Below, piece after piece: positions 24,922 through 33,798 of a DNA stretch of 46,287 nucleotides. A program made the translations under genes and the position numbers. The notes below the pieces were generated by a model that made no database searches, had not been told where the DNA came from, and saw nothing but the letters and a program-made list of their open reading frames with translations. This stretch comes from Planctomycetota bacterium. GTDB taxonomy: Bacteria > Planctomycetota > PLA2 > JAEUHO01. Numbering within the stretch: position 1 is the first letter of the stretch; each line of letters opens with the position of its first letter. The DNA is taken from assembly GCA_028281445.1 (NCBI GenBank), contig JANQJW010000041.1, positions 1 to 46,287 of the forward strand, in the 5' to 3' direction.

Positions 24922-27900
24922 GTGGCCACGGACCTCGACTTCGACCTCAGCCTGCGCTGCCCTGTCCTCGTGGCGGATCCGGGCGCGTGGCGCGAGGTGC
25001 TCCGCAAGGGCGTGAGCGTCGCGTCGATGCCCGACGGGCGCTCGCTGTATCCGGTGCGGGTGAATCCGCAGGACATCGACGAGCTCACGACTGACGAGAC
25101 ACTCGACCTTCTCGAGTACGGCGCCGTCATGGTCGCGGACCTAAACAGCCTGGAGCCCGATGTCTTCGCGCTCGTCTCCTGGTACGCGCACGCCCGACCG
25201 GAAAGCGTCATCCTGCTGCGCCGCGGCCTCGAGCCGTTGCCGTTCGAGCTGCACAACTTCGCCGTGCGCGGCTACTCGCATGACTCGCCCCAGAACGCGC
25301 GGGCCGGGCGAACGACGCTCGGCGATCGCGCGCTGGCGGGTGCCTATGCACGCAGCGTCACGGTGTCCGGCCGCATCGACCCGACGGCGATGGCCGGGAA
25401 CCGCGCGCTGCGCCGACGCCGCGAGCGCAACGGCGTGAGCGAAGCGCTGCGTGCGACCGCCACCGCGATCCTCGTCGGTGACATCCCGGAAGCGGGGCGC
25501 GCCATGGCCGCCGCCCTGCGCGCCGAGCCGGACGCCTACGACCTGCTGTTACGCGTTGCGCTGCTCCACCGCGCGGGCGGACAGTGGGCCAACGCCATCG
25601 CGCCGCTCGAAGCCGCGGTGCGGGCCAACCCCCGGTCGCCGGCAGCCTGGCGCGAGCTGGGCGTCGTCCGCCAGCACGGCGGCCTGGAGGGTGCCGCCGA
25701 TGCACTCCGCCGCGCGCTCGACATCCGCGAGGACTTCGAGGCTCTCGTCACGCTCGCGCTCCTGCTCGGGCGCCGCGGGGAGGTGGCAGAGAGCGCGCGA
25801 CTCCTCCAGCGCGCGCTGGCTGCATCCGGGGGGCAACTCAACCTCGTGCTGCCCACGTTGGTTCTGCGTGCCGGACAGCAGGGCAGCCTGCACATCTCGC
25901 CCTGGGAGGCCGAGCGCGTGCGCGAGGTGCTCTCCATTCGCGCCAATCAGGCACGCGGGGAGCCGCCCCAGGACGCGCCGTGGAGCTTCTTCGACGCGGC
26001 GCGCGCGCACCTACTGCTCGGTGAGAACGAGGAAGCCCTCGCGCTTGCCGCCGAGGCGAAGAACCACCTCAGCGCGCCGTGGCAGACGGAGACCTTCGGC
26101 GACACGCTCGACTCGTTCGAGCGTGCGGGTGTCGATGTGCAGCCGCTGCGCGACGCGCTCGACATCAAGCCGAAGACGAAGACGTCCGTCGTCGAGACGC
26201 CGACGTCCATGGAGGTCACGCCGCCGTTCCCCGCTGCCACGCGCGATCCGGCGTGGTTCGTCAACAACGTGCCGTGCATGTCGGCGTGTCCCGTCGGGAC
26301 CGACGCCGGCTCGTACGTGCACCTGATCGCGGAACGCCGTTTCGAGGAGGCCTTCCGCGTCGCGCGCGGCCCCAACCCGTTTGCGTCGGTATGCGGACGC
26401 ATCTGCGCGGCCCCGTGCGAAGACGCCTGCCGGCGGGGCAACATCGACGCGCCCGTCGAGATCCGTTCGCTCAAGCGCTTCCTCACGGAGCGCCACGGCG
26501 TCGAGGGTGTGGAGCAGCGCACGGACGAGGTGCTCGACGGAACGCCGACGCTCGGTATCGAAGGCGACGCATACGCCAGCCATCTGCGCGAGCTCGGTTC
26601 GCAGGAAGGCCGCCGCAAGGTGGCGGTGGTGGGCGGCGGTCCCGCGGGCTTGGCGTGCGCGCACGACCTCGCGCTCCTGGGCCACGAAGTGACGCTCTTC
26701 GAGGCTTCGCACCAGCTCGGCGGTATGATGCGCCAGGGCATTCCCATCTACCGGCTCTCGCGTGATCTGCTCGAGCTCGAGATCGGCGCGATCATCAGCT
26801 TGGGCGTCAAGGTCGAGCTGGGCAAGGGCCTGAGCGCCGAGCGCACGCTCAAGTCGATCTTCGAGCAGGGCTACGACGCGGCATTCCTCTCCTCGGGTGC
26901 CGGTCGAGGCCGCGATCTCGAGGTCGAGGGCTCGGAGCTCGACGGCGTCGTGCGCGCGATCGACTTCCTGCTCAACGCCAACCAGGGCTACCGCATGGAC
27001 ATGGGCAGCCGTGTCGTGGTGGTAGGCGGCGGAAACGTCGCGCTCGATGTCGCGCGCACCGCGCGCCTGGGGCACGCGCCCGAGACGTCATCCCACGGGG
27101 CCGCACGCCAGGCCGCGAAGGAGACGTTCGGGGAGGCGCTCGAAGGCGCGGAGCTACGCCGCGCGATGCGCGGCCGCCGCCGGGAGGTGCACGTCATCGC
27201 GCGCCAGCCGTTCGGCGAGTGGCCCGCGCAGCGCACCGTGCGGGGCGGCGAGGAGATGGACCACGCGCGCGACGAGGGCATCGTCTTCCATCCGCTGCGC
27301 GGCGTGCGGCGGGTGCGAGGCGCCAACGGTAAGGTCACCGCGGTCGAGCTGGCCGAGGTCGTGCAGGTCTACGACAGCAAGGGCCGCTACGCGCCCCGCT
27401 ACGGTGGGCACACGGCAGAGGTCCTCGAGTGCGACACGCTCTTCCTCGCCGTCGGCCAGGAGCCCGAGCTCGACTACCTCATGGGCACCGCGGAGGTCAC
27501 GCGCACGCCGCGCGGACTGATCGAGGTCGATCCCGAGACGCTGGCGACGAAAATGCCCGGCGTCTTCGCAGGCGGCGATGCCGCGTTCGGCCCGCGCACG
27601 GTCATCGAAGCCGTCGCCGACGGCAAGCGCGCCGCGCGCAACATCCAGGCCTACTTCTCCGGCGGACGGCGCCTGCCGGTCTCGTGGCGCTTCGATCACA
27701 TCCACCCGCGCGCGGTCCCGACGGCCGACGGCTATGACGCAACGCCGCGCGAAGCACCGCCTTGCACGGAGGTGGGCCGACGGACCGGTATCGCGGAGGT
27801 CGAAGGGTCCTACGACGAGCAGAAGGCCGTCGAGCAGGCCTCGCGTTGTCTGGTCTGCCACGTCCAGACCGTCTTCGAAGGCGAGAAGTGCATCGCCTGC

Positions 27901-28152
27901 GGACGCTGTACGACGGTCTGCCCCTACAGCTGCCTCTCGTTTGCGCCGCCCGCCGATGTGGCGCTGGACGAGAACAACGGCCTCGACACGGCGGGCGGCG
28001 AGGTGTACATGGTCAAGGACGAGGATCAGTGCGTGCGGTGTGGGCTCTGCGCGGAGGTGTGTCCGACCGGCGCCATGACCATGGAGCAGTTCTCGATGAA
28101 CGCGGTCGAGGCGTCGCAGGAGCTCGTGCAGTTGAAGGGAATCGGGGCGTGA
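24922..28152 (+). CDS. TPR + GltD-like NAD(P)/FAD oxidoreductase + ferredoxin fusion
   Basis: A 1076-residue protein starting at GTG 24922. Residues 1-150 form an unrecognised domain. Residues about 170-410 are TPR-like helices. From 450 onward is a glutamate-synthase small-subunit-like module: Fe-S ligands from C452 (PCMSACPVG) to the VCGRICAAPCEDACRRG group, a first Rossmann fold (VAVVGGGPAGLACAHDL, about 567) and a second (VVVVGGGNVALDVART, about 698). The C terminus holds two ferredoxin [4Fe-4S] sets (CIACGRCTTVCPYSC and CVRCGLCAEVCPTGA). There is no GltB partner; instead it is coupled to Rieske and cytochrome b genes. It likely links NAD(P)H and low-potential Fe-S electrons to the quinone-reactive complex on the cytoplasmic side. 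The direction is unknown. Confidence 0.88.
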   Translation: MATDLDFDLSLRCPVLVADPGAWREVLRKGVSVASMPDGRSLYPVRVNPQDIDELTTDETLDLLEYGAVMVADLNSLEPDVFALVSWYAHARPESVILLRRGLEPLPFELHNFAVRGYSHDSPQNARAGRTTLGDRALAGAYARSVTVSGRIDPTAMAGNRALRRRRERNGVSEALRATATAILVGDIPEAGRAMAAALRAEPDAYDLLLRVALLHRAGGQWANAIAPLEAAVRANPRSPAAWRELGVVRQHGGLEGAADALRRALDIREDFEALVTLALLLGRRGEVAESARLLQRALAASGGQLNLVLPTLVLRAGQQGSLHISPWEAERVREVLSIRANQARGEPPQDAPWSFFDAARAHLLLGENEEALALAAEAKNHLSAPWQTETFGDTLDSFERAGVDVQPLRDALDIKPKTKTSVVETPTSMEVTPPFPAATRDPAWFVNNVPCMSACPVGTDAGSYVHLIAERRFEEAFRVARGPNPFASVCGRICAAPCEDACRRGNIDAPVEIRSLKRFLTERHGVEGVEQRTDEVLDGTPTLGIEGDAYASHLRELGSQEGRRKVAVVGGGPAGLACAHDLALLGHEVTLFEASHQLGGMMRQGIPIYRLSRDLLELEIGAIISLGVKVELGKGLSAERTLKSIFEQGYDAAFLSSGAGRGRDLEVEGSELDGVVRAIDFLLNANQGYRMDMGSRVVVVGGGNVALDVARTARLGHAPETSSHGAARQAAKETFGEALEGAELRRAMRGRRREVHVIARQPFGEWPAQRTVRGGEEMDHARDEGIVFHPLRGVRRVRGANGKVTAVELAEVVQVYDSKGRYAPRYGGHTAEVLECDTLFLAVGQEPELDYLMGTAEVTRTPRGLIEVDPETLATKMPGVFAGGDAAFGPRTVIEAVADGKRAARNIQAYFSGGRRLPVSWRFDHIHPRAVPTADGYDATPREAPPCTEVGRRTGIAEVEGSYDEQKAVEQASRCLVCHVQTVFEGEKCIACGRCTTVCPYSCLSFAPPADVALDENNGLDTAGGEVYMVKDEDQCVRCGLCAEVCPTGAMTMEQFSMNAVEASQELVQLKGIGA

Positions 28153-28655
28153 GCGAAGGCGGGACCAAGGAGCAGTCGCGGCGTTGGTTCCTCCGTGCGG
28201 CGGCAGTCGGCGGCGCCGTCGCGGGCTGCTTCGCCCATGCCTACGCGTGGACGCGGTCGCTAGTCCCGAACGTGCTCTACGAACCGCCCAAGAAGCGCAA
28301 GCTCGGCGCCCCCACCCGCTTCCCCGAGGGCCCGACCTACCTCCAGGAAGAGAAGATTTTCGTCGTTCGCACGGGGGCGACGCTGCGTGCGCTGTCGGCC
28401 ATCTGCACGCACCTCGGGTGCACGGTCGGTGCCGAGGAGAAGGGCTTCCACTGCCCCTGCCACGGCAGCTCGTTCGACGACAAGGGCGTCAACACGTCCG
28501 GCCCGGCGCCGCGCCCGCTGCCGTGGCATCCGCTCACGCTGCGGGCCGGCACGCTCATCGTGGACCTGGGCGCCGAGGTGGGTCCCGACGTCACCCTCGA
28601 TGCGCCGTTGCCCAAGCGCAAGCGTCGTAGCCGGCGCAAGGGCACGAACAAGTGA
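28149..28655 (+). CDS. Rieske iron-sulfur protein, TAT-exported
   Basis: It starts with the GTG at 28149, which overlaps the upstream stop by 4 bases (GTGA). The 168-residue product begins with a twin-arginine motif, SRRWFLRAAAVGG, followed by a hydrophobic anchor. The [2Fe-2S] site is canonical: CTHLGC gives C86 and H88, CPCHGSSFD gives C102 and H105, with C91 and C104 placed for the disulfide found in high-potential Rieske proteins. This is the quinol-oxidising electron acceptor of bc1/b6f-type complexes. The C terminus is a basic tail (KRKRRSRRKG). It is the second gene of the respiratory operon. Confidence 0.93.
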   Translation: MSEGGTKEQSRRWFLRAAAVGGAVAGCFAHAYAWTRSLVPNVLYEPPKKRKLGAPTRFPEGPTYLQEEKIFVVRTGATLRALSAICTHLGCTVGAEEKGFHCPCHGSSFDDKGVNTSGPAPRPLPWHPLTLRAGTLIVDLGAEVGPDVTLDAPLPKRKRRSRRKGTNK

Positions 28656-29974
28656 GCGGGCGCGACGGGCGCATCGCACGTCTCTTCCGCACGTGGCTTC
28701 CGCGGACGCCTCGCGAGTCCTCGGAAGCGGTCGTCCGCAACATGTGGTTGCACGCGTTTCCCGCACGCATCACGAAGCGCTCGCTCTCCTGGCTCGCCAC
28801 CGGCTGGCTCGGCACGATCTCGCTGCATCTCTTCCTCGTGCTGTGCCTGACGGGCGTCGTCTTGATGTTCCTGTACGTGCCGAGCGTCGAGCGGGCGTAC
28901 AGCTCGGTCAAGGACATCGAGTACGTCGTGTCATTCGGCTCGTGGATCCGCGGGACGCATCGCGTCTCTGCGCACCTGATGGTCATCGCTGTCGTGCTGC
29001 ACCTCGTACGCGTGTTCCTGACCGGCGCCTACAAGAAGCAAGGCGCGCCCGGCTCGAACCGGCCGCTCAACTGGTGCGTCGGGATCGTGCTGTTGATCCT
29101 GACCATGGGCTTGTCCTTCACGGGGTACTTGCTGCCATGGGACCAGCTCGCCTACTGGGCGGTCACCGTAGGCGCACAGATCGCGGCCTCCGCTCCGGTC
29201 ATCGGCGAACAGATCCGCGAGATCCTGTTGGGCGGAACCGTGGTCGGCCAGCCGACGCTGCTGCGCTTCTACGTGCTGCACTGCTTCGTACTGCCGCTGC
29301 TGACGTTCTTCCTCGTGTTCTGGCACATGTGGCGCATTCGCAAGGACGGTGGCCTGGCCGTGGCCGATCGCGTCGCGGATGACGCGCGCGAACAGGCCGC
29401 CATCACCCCGCCGCCCGCCGGCAAGACCTACACGCTCATGGGCAAGACGCAGGGCGGCACCGTGCAGTCGTCTTCGCCCGCCGGCCTGCTCCAGGAGTCC
29501 ACCACGCCGAGCGTGCCGGCGATCCCGCGGCGTTCGACGGCGATCTTCCTCGCCGTACTGGCGGTGTGCAGCCTGCTGGGGCTGTTCATTCACGCACCGC
29601 TGGAGGAGCCCGCGAACCCGGCGGTCACTCCCAATCCCGCCAAGGCCCCTTGGTACTTCCTCTGGCTGCAGGAACTCGTCTCGATCCTCACGTTCCGTGT
29701 CGGCAACTTCATCGTCGACGGCGCGTTTGTAGGCGGCATCCTCGTACCGACGATCCTGATCGGCCTGCTCGCCGCGTGGCCGTTCATCGACAAGAGCCCC
29801 GCCGCGGCGGCGGGCGTCTGGTTCCACTCCAGTCGCAAGGTTCAGAACCGGGTATTCCTCGCGATCATCCTCGCGACGGTCGTGCTGACGATCATCGGCA
29901 CGTTCTTCCGAGGTCCGTACTGGGCTTGGGTTTGGCCGTGGGACAGCAGTCATGCCCATCCAACGATCACCTAG
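28652..29974 (+). CDS. Cytochrome b of a bc-type quinol complex (b6/subunit IV fusion)
   Basis: A GTG start at 28652 overlaps the Rieske stop by 4 bases. The 440-residue protein has about seven or eight membrane helices. Heme ligands are H103 and H117 in helix B (IRGTHRVSAHLMVIAVVLH) and H210 and H225 in helix D. The second pair is 15 apart, the cytochrome b6-type spacing rather than the 14 of bc1. The C-terminal part resembles subunit IV, with KAPWYFLWLQEL in place of the PEWY quinol-site motif. A polar insert (about 235-295) joins the halves. No Cys stands where b6 binds heme c(n), so that heme is probably absent. Confidence 0.9.
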   Translation: MSGRDGRIARLFRTWLPRTPRESSEAVVRNMWLHAFPARITKRSLSWLATGWLGTISLHLFLVLCLTGVVLMFLYVPSVERAYSSVKDIEYVVSFGSWIRGTHRVSAHLMVIAVVLHLVRVFLTGAYKKQGAPGSNRPLNWCVGIVLLILTMGLSFTGYLLPWDQLAYWAVTVGAQIAASAPVIGEQIREILLGGTVVGQPTLLRFYVLHCFVLPLLTFFLVFWHMWRIRKDGGLAVADRVADDAREQAAITPPPAGKTYTLMGKTQGGTVQSSSPAGLLQESTTPSVPAIPRRSTAIFLAVLAVCSLLGLFIHAPLEEPANPAVTPNPAKAPWYFLWLQELVSILTFRVGNFIVDGAFVGGILVPTILIGLLAAWPFIDKSPAAAAGVWFHSSRKVQNRVFLAIILATVVLTIIGTFFRGPYWAWVWPWDSSHAHPTIT

Positions 29975-29981
29975 GAGCGCT

Positions 29982-30845
29982 GTGAGCGAAGGCCACCAAC
30001 GCGCGGACACGAAGCTGATCTTCATCGCGGGCACGCTGCTGTTCGTGGTGAGCATCATGGCGTTCGTCCAGGAAGCGCGCCCTGAATGGGCGGAGGCCCA
30101 GGACGAGGTGCGCCGGATCGTGACCGAGCGGTTGGGTGCCGAGCGCGCCGCCGAGCTGCCGACGGGCCTGCAGCAGATCTGGGTCGAGGAGACGAACCGG
30201 GTCGACCGCTGCATCACGTGCCACACGACGATCGACTGGGGCCCGGAGCTCGCGGACGCTCCGCATCCGGCGCGGTCGCACCCTGACATCCCCTGGCTGG
30301 GCAAGCATGCGATCGAGAAGTTCGGTTGCACCACGTGCCACGGCGGCCAGGGCTCCGCGACGACCACCAAGGCGGCGCACGGCGAGGTGCTGCACTGGGA
30401 GGAGCCGCTCCTCGGCGAGACACGGGCGCGCAGCTACGGCCTATCCGGCGCCGAACTGATGGAGATGCGCTGCAACCAGTGCCACCTGCACGAGCCCAAG
30501 GTCGAAGGCATGCCGCTGATCAACGCCGCGAAGGACTTCGTGGTGGCGAAGAACTGCAAGCGCTGCCACACGATCTTCGGCGAGGGCGCCACCCGCGGGC
30601 CCGAGCTGACGCGCATCGGTGAGAAGCACCCAACGGCTTACACCTTCCCTAAGGTGTGGCGGCATCCGCGGACGGCGCTGCACTGGCACATCGAGCACTT
30701 CAAGGCCCCGAACGACGTCGTGCCGAACACGATGATGCCGCTGTACGACCTCGAGGGAAAGATGGCGGAGGGCCTGTCGCTACTCGTGCTCTCCTGGCGC
30801 CGCGTGCCGGCGACGTACATCCCGCGGCCGAGGCTTGCCAGGTGA
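29982..30845 (+). CDS. Membrane-anchored tetraheme cytochrome c
   Basis: The start is placed at the GTG at 29982, preceded by GGAG four bases upstream, just after the cytochrome b stop; an ATG at 29952 lies inside that gene. The 287-residue product has one N-terminal helix (about 12-29) and four heme sites: CITCH (77-81), CTTCH (116-120), CNQCH (164-168) and CKRCH (192-196). Several further His and Met residues could serve as distal ligands. It most likely takes the place of cytochrome c1 or f as electron exit on the periplasmic face. It ends the operon. Confidence 0.88.
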   Translation: MSEGHQRADTKLIFIAGTLLFVVSIMAFVQEARPEWAEAQDEVRRIVTERLGAERAAELPTGLQQIWVEETNRVDRCITCHTTIDWGPELADAPHPARSHPDIPWLGKHAIEKFGCTTCHGGQGSATTTKAAHGEVLHWEEPLLGETRARSYGLSGAELMEMRCNQCHLHEPKVEGMPLINAAKDFVVAKNCKRCHTIFGEGATRGPELTRIGEKHPTAYTFPKVWRHPRTALHWHIEHFKAPNDVVPNTMMPLYDLEGKMAEGLSLLVLSWRRVPATYIPRPRLAR

Positions 30846-30901
30846 CGGCCGCCGGAGTGCGCGGATTCGGCATCCTCGAAGCGTCTTTCCAGGCGAGCGA
30901 A

Positions 30902-30957
30902 CTTGCGCAAGAGCGATGCACGGCGTGTCGCCAGCCGTTGAGTTGGCGGATATCCGC
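30902..30957. promoter_or_regulatory. Two short palindromes upstream of the response regulator
   Basis: CTTGCGCAAG (30902-30911) and GCGGATATCCGC (30946-30957) are perfect palindromes in the 220-base gap before the response-regulator gene, centred about 45 bases apart. They could be binding sites for the regulator or for another dimeric protein. Nothing else was recognised in the gap. Short palindromes arise by chance in GC-rich DNA, so this is tentative. Confidence 0.25.
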
Positions 30958-31065
30958 TCAAGAGGTCGCGGGGCATCACGATCGCCGTTCAACAGGCGAC
31001 GAAAGCGCCAAGTCGTCTTTCCAAACCGACCGCAGGGTCTAGAATTCCTTGCGGAGAGAAAGCCA

Positions 31066-31752
31066 GTGGAACAACGAATCTTCGTCATCGAGGATGAGCC
31101 GGAGGTGCATGATCTCCTTCGTGCCATTCTGAGCGAGGGCCCCCGCTACGCCGTTGATGGCACGCACGACGCGCGAGATGCGCTTTCCCACCTGCGCTCG
31201 TTCAGCCCTCACTGTCTCTTGCTCGACCTCATGCTGGGCCCCGGACCATCCGGACTCGAGCTCTGCAGACAAGTCCGGGACGATGAGCAACTCGCCGGCG
31301 TCGGCATCCTCGTGGTGTCCGGCAGGATTCCACAGGGAGCGGAGCATCGAGTCTTGCTGAACGGCGCCGACTTGTGCCTCCACAAGTCAGTGCTCAGTCC
31401 AGCCGTTCTCCTCGACAACGTTGCCGCGCTGCTGCAGATCGTCGAGAACAGAACCAGCTCGCGCATCACGCGGGGGGCTCTGACACTGGATACCGAGATG
31501 GAGCAGGCCTGGGTCGACCAGCAGCCGGTCCAACTCACGGCGATGCAACGGTGTATTCTCCGCAGGCTCTTGATGAGGCCGCGACATGTGTGGTCGCCTT
31601 CCCAGTTGCTGGCCAGCGACGCCTCTCCGAACGCTGCGCGCAGACTTGCGCGCGTTCAGGTCGCGAGGATTCGTAAGCAGTTCGGTGCTCACGCATCTCT
31701 GATCAAGACCGTGAGGGGCAAGGGCTACTTCCTCGACCTTCCTCCGGACTGA
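31066..31752 (+). CDS. OmpR/PhoB-family response regulator
   Basis: The GTG at 31066 is preceded by GGAG about 9 nt upstream and starts the receiver domain directly. The 228-residue product has an acidic pocket D10/E11 (FVIEDEPEV), phosphoacceptor D54 (LLLDLML), S85 in the Thr/Ser position and K107 (LHKSV), followed by a C-terminal winged helix ending LIKTVRGKGYFLDLP, the OmpR-type wing. No sensor kinase gene is adjacent. It is convergent, with 27 bases between, with the MauE/DUF1573 operon, and follows the cytochrome operon after 220 bases. Targets are unknown. Confidence 0.88.
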   Translation: MEQRIFVIEDEPEVHDLLRAILSEGPRYAVDGTHDARDALSHLRSFSPHCLLLDLMLGPGPSGLELCRQVRDDEQLAGVGILVVSGRIPQGAEHRVLLNGADLCLHKSVLSPAVLLDNVAALLQIVENRTSSRITRGALTLDTEMEQAWVDQQPVQLTAMQRCILRRLLMRPRHVWSPSQLLASDASPNAARRLARVQVARIRKQFGAHASLIKTVRGKGYFLDLPPD

Positions 31753-31779
31753 GGCAGGGTCGCGTCGGGAGGCAAGCGC

Positions 31780-32661
31780 TCAAGGATGCCTCGCGACCTC
31801 CGAGAGAGCCTCACGGACACGGCCTTCGCGCACCACGGCAACGACCGGGACCGAAATGACCCACCGAAGGGACGAAGGCAGCTCAAAGACTCGCCATCCA
31901 TTGCGCCGCATGCGGACTTGGGGATCGCCGCGCGCGTGCGCACCGCCAAGCGAGACGACGGTCACGGGATCGCCCTGCGTCGACTGCGCCAGCTCTTGTA
32001 GGTACGAAGCGCACAGATCGCAGGAGGCTCTGGAAAACACCCACAGGCCGTCCCGGTACTGCTCCTCGCCCAACCAGCACCTCAGGGCGGTCTCTTCGAG
32101 TCGCAGACCTTGCCACGACTTGACATCCAGAAGCACGTAGTCGCCGTTCCCAGGACAACCGCGTCGATGCGGGCTCGCGACGAACAACAGCAGCGCAGCT
32201 ACGGCGAGTGCGGTAGCCCAGCGGACGGCGCCCCCTCGAGTCCGCGGGAGCCTCCAAGGTCGCGAGAGGAGCACGCCGCCTGCAAGTACCACGTCGATGC
32301 TCGCGGCCAGGACAGGGTGAAGGTGGACGTCCCCGAAGCAGCCGCAGTTGGCAGAGCCCGCCAGGATATCGGGCACGAGGAGCAGTGCGAAACCGATGAG
32401 CAGCCCAACCACCCACTTCCACGCGGCCCCCGGGCTTAGCAAGGCTGCGATGCCCAGCGTCAGTTCGACTCCGGCGGCCGGCCAGTAGAGACCCTCGCGG
32501 GAAAGCCCGAGCTCTGCCAGCACGACGGGAACCTGGGCGAGCGCGCCGATCTCGAGCTTGAGCGTGCCGCCCAGGAGAAGCCACACGCCGGCGAGTCGAA
32601 TTGCGGCGCGGCTCGCCAACGTCGCAGTGCCACTCGAGACATGGTTGCGACCGGTCGGCAT
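31780..32661 (-). CDS. MauE-like membrane protein with C-terminal thioredoxin-like domain
   Basis: A 293-residue protein. Residues about 15-165 form four membrane helices of the MauE/DoxX type, with the CGCFG motif (C106, C108) in a loop. Residues about 175-293 look like a thioredoxin fold with SRASCDLCASYLQ (C214, C217) near the start of a helix and a later cis-Pro-like ISVPVV segment. MauE helps form disulfides in methylamine dehydrogenase, so the fusion suggests a membrane oxidase passing oxidising power to its own CxxC domain (inference). It is the last gene of the operon and starts directly after the preceding stop. Confidence 0.8.
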   Translation of the reverse strand: MPTGRNHVSSGTATLASRAAIRLAGVWLLLGGTLKLEIGALAQVPVVLAELGLSREGLYWPAAGVELTLGIAALLSPGAAWKWVVGLLIGFALLLVPDILAGSANCGCFGDVHLHPVLAASIDVVLAGGVLLSRPWRLPRTRGGAVRWATALAVAALLLFVASPHRRGCPGNGDYVLLDVKSWQGLRLEETALRCWLGEEQYRDGLWVFSRASCDLCASYLQELAQSTQGDPVTVVSLGGAHARGDPQVRMRRNGWRVFELPSSLRWVISVPVVAVVREGRVREALSEVARHP

Positions 32662-33798
32662 TCAACCTCCGGGCCGCGACTTGCCCCTGGAGTAAAGGAA
32701 CACAGCGAACAGCGCGATCGCGATCCCGATGCCGACCAGCACCACGGGCGCGCGGCTCCCTGATGAGGTGCTCTGCGGCTTGGGTCTCGGGGCGTAGCCC
32801 TGGGGTGCGGGTCGAGACTCTGCTTCGGTGAGTCCCCGAGACGCGCTGCGCGAGAACAGGATCTCGCCGGTGCGCCCATCACGCAGCGCTCCGGGGCCGG
32901 TCCAATGGTCGGGCACGCGCAGCACGAGGCGTTGATCGACGTCATCTGGCGTCAGCTGCACGATCGAGCCGGGGATTACGCCGCCCTTGGCAACGCCCAT
33001 GGGATGGCGGAACTCCCACTTCATTGGCAGGAGGTACGAACCGACGAACCGGAAGTCGGACCAGACGCGGGAATGCGAGCGACACACCTTGTAGCCGGCG
33101 ATCTCGCCCCGCCATGCATCGATGCTGGGTACTTCTTGGCCGTCACGGGTCAACAGAGCGCTCAGGATGTGGGCCTCTGTCAGGACGTAACGCTCCCCCA
33201 CGCGGCCGAACACGAGCTGATGCGCGAACAACCCCTCGATCGTCGCCTCCGGGTCGTTCAGCGCTTCGACGACGACTGTATTGGCCGGGAACGTGACCTC
33301 GAAGCGGCCATCTCGCATGCGAGCGTCAATCGCGTCCCATTGACTCAGACGCTCATCGACACGAAGGGAATCGACCGGAAACCACCACGAGGCCGTCGGC
33401 GAGTTTCGGTAGACGTATTTAGCGTCGTACTCGTCGAGTTTCGCGTTCCAACTCAGGTCGGGCTTCACCACGCCCCGGAGCAGCTGAGTTCCCCTGCGGA
33501 TGCTCAGTCGGCCCCGCACTGTTCCGTCGGGGCCGGGCATCTGCGCAAGGTACGACCAGTTTCCTTCGGGGAACGACGAGACGACCCAGTCGAATCGTCG
33601 CTCCAAGGTTCCGGTACGCGTCACCTCCGAGTACGCCAGGTTCCCCGTCTGCCTCAGTTGAGTACGGAGCGACTCCAGCGTCAGGATCTCGGCACGCTTC
33701 ACATCTTCGCCAGGATCCGGGGAGTCTTCTGCCCTCGCGAGAGTGCTCCCTGCGAGGCAACCGAGGAGGCCGGCTGCCAGGATCGTTCGCAGTCTCAT
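32662..33798 (-). CDS. Secreted, C-terminally anchored protein of unknown function
   Basis: The ATG at 33798 shares one base with the DUF1573 gene's stop (TGATG), implying coupled translation. The 378-residue product has a signal peptide ending near LARAEDS, a mostly beta-rich body with no recognised motif, and a C-terminal membrane helix (APVVLVGIGIAIALFAVFL) followed by a basic tail. This is a single-anchor topology with the body outside. Its setting between a DUF1573 lipoprotein and a MauE-type redox protein suggests an envelope role. Confidence 0.72.
   Translation of the reverse strand: MRLRTILAAGLLGCLAGSTLARAEDSPDPGEDVKRAEILTLESLRTQLRQTGNLAYSEVTRTGTLERRFDWVVSSFPEGNWSYLAQMPGPDGTVRGRLSIRRGTQLLRGVVKPDLSWNAKLDEYDAKYVYRNSPTASWWFPVDSLRVDERLSQWDAIDARMRDGRFEVTFPANTVVVEALNDPEATIEGLFAHQLVFGRVGERYVLTEAHILSALLTRDGQEVPSIDAWRGEIAGYKVCRSHSRVWSDFRFVGSYLLPMKWEFRHPMGVAKGGVIPGSIVQLTPDDVDQRLVLRVPDHWTGPGALRDGRTGEILFSRSASRGLTEAESRPAPQGYAPRPKPQSTSSGSRAPVVLVGIGIAIALFAVFLYSRGKSRPGG

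Noticed and set aside
24922..28152. Calling this gene gltD (glutamate synthase small subunit)
   Set aside because: No large subunit gene is present and the operon context is Rieske/cytochrome b, so the name would mislead.
30846..31065. Upstream extension of the response regulator in the same open frame
   Set aside because: The extra residues are basic and featureless; the GTG at 31066 with GGAG upstream starts the receiver domain exactly.
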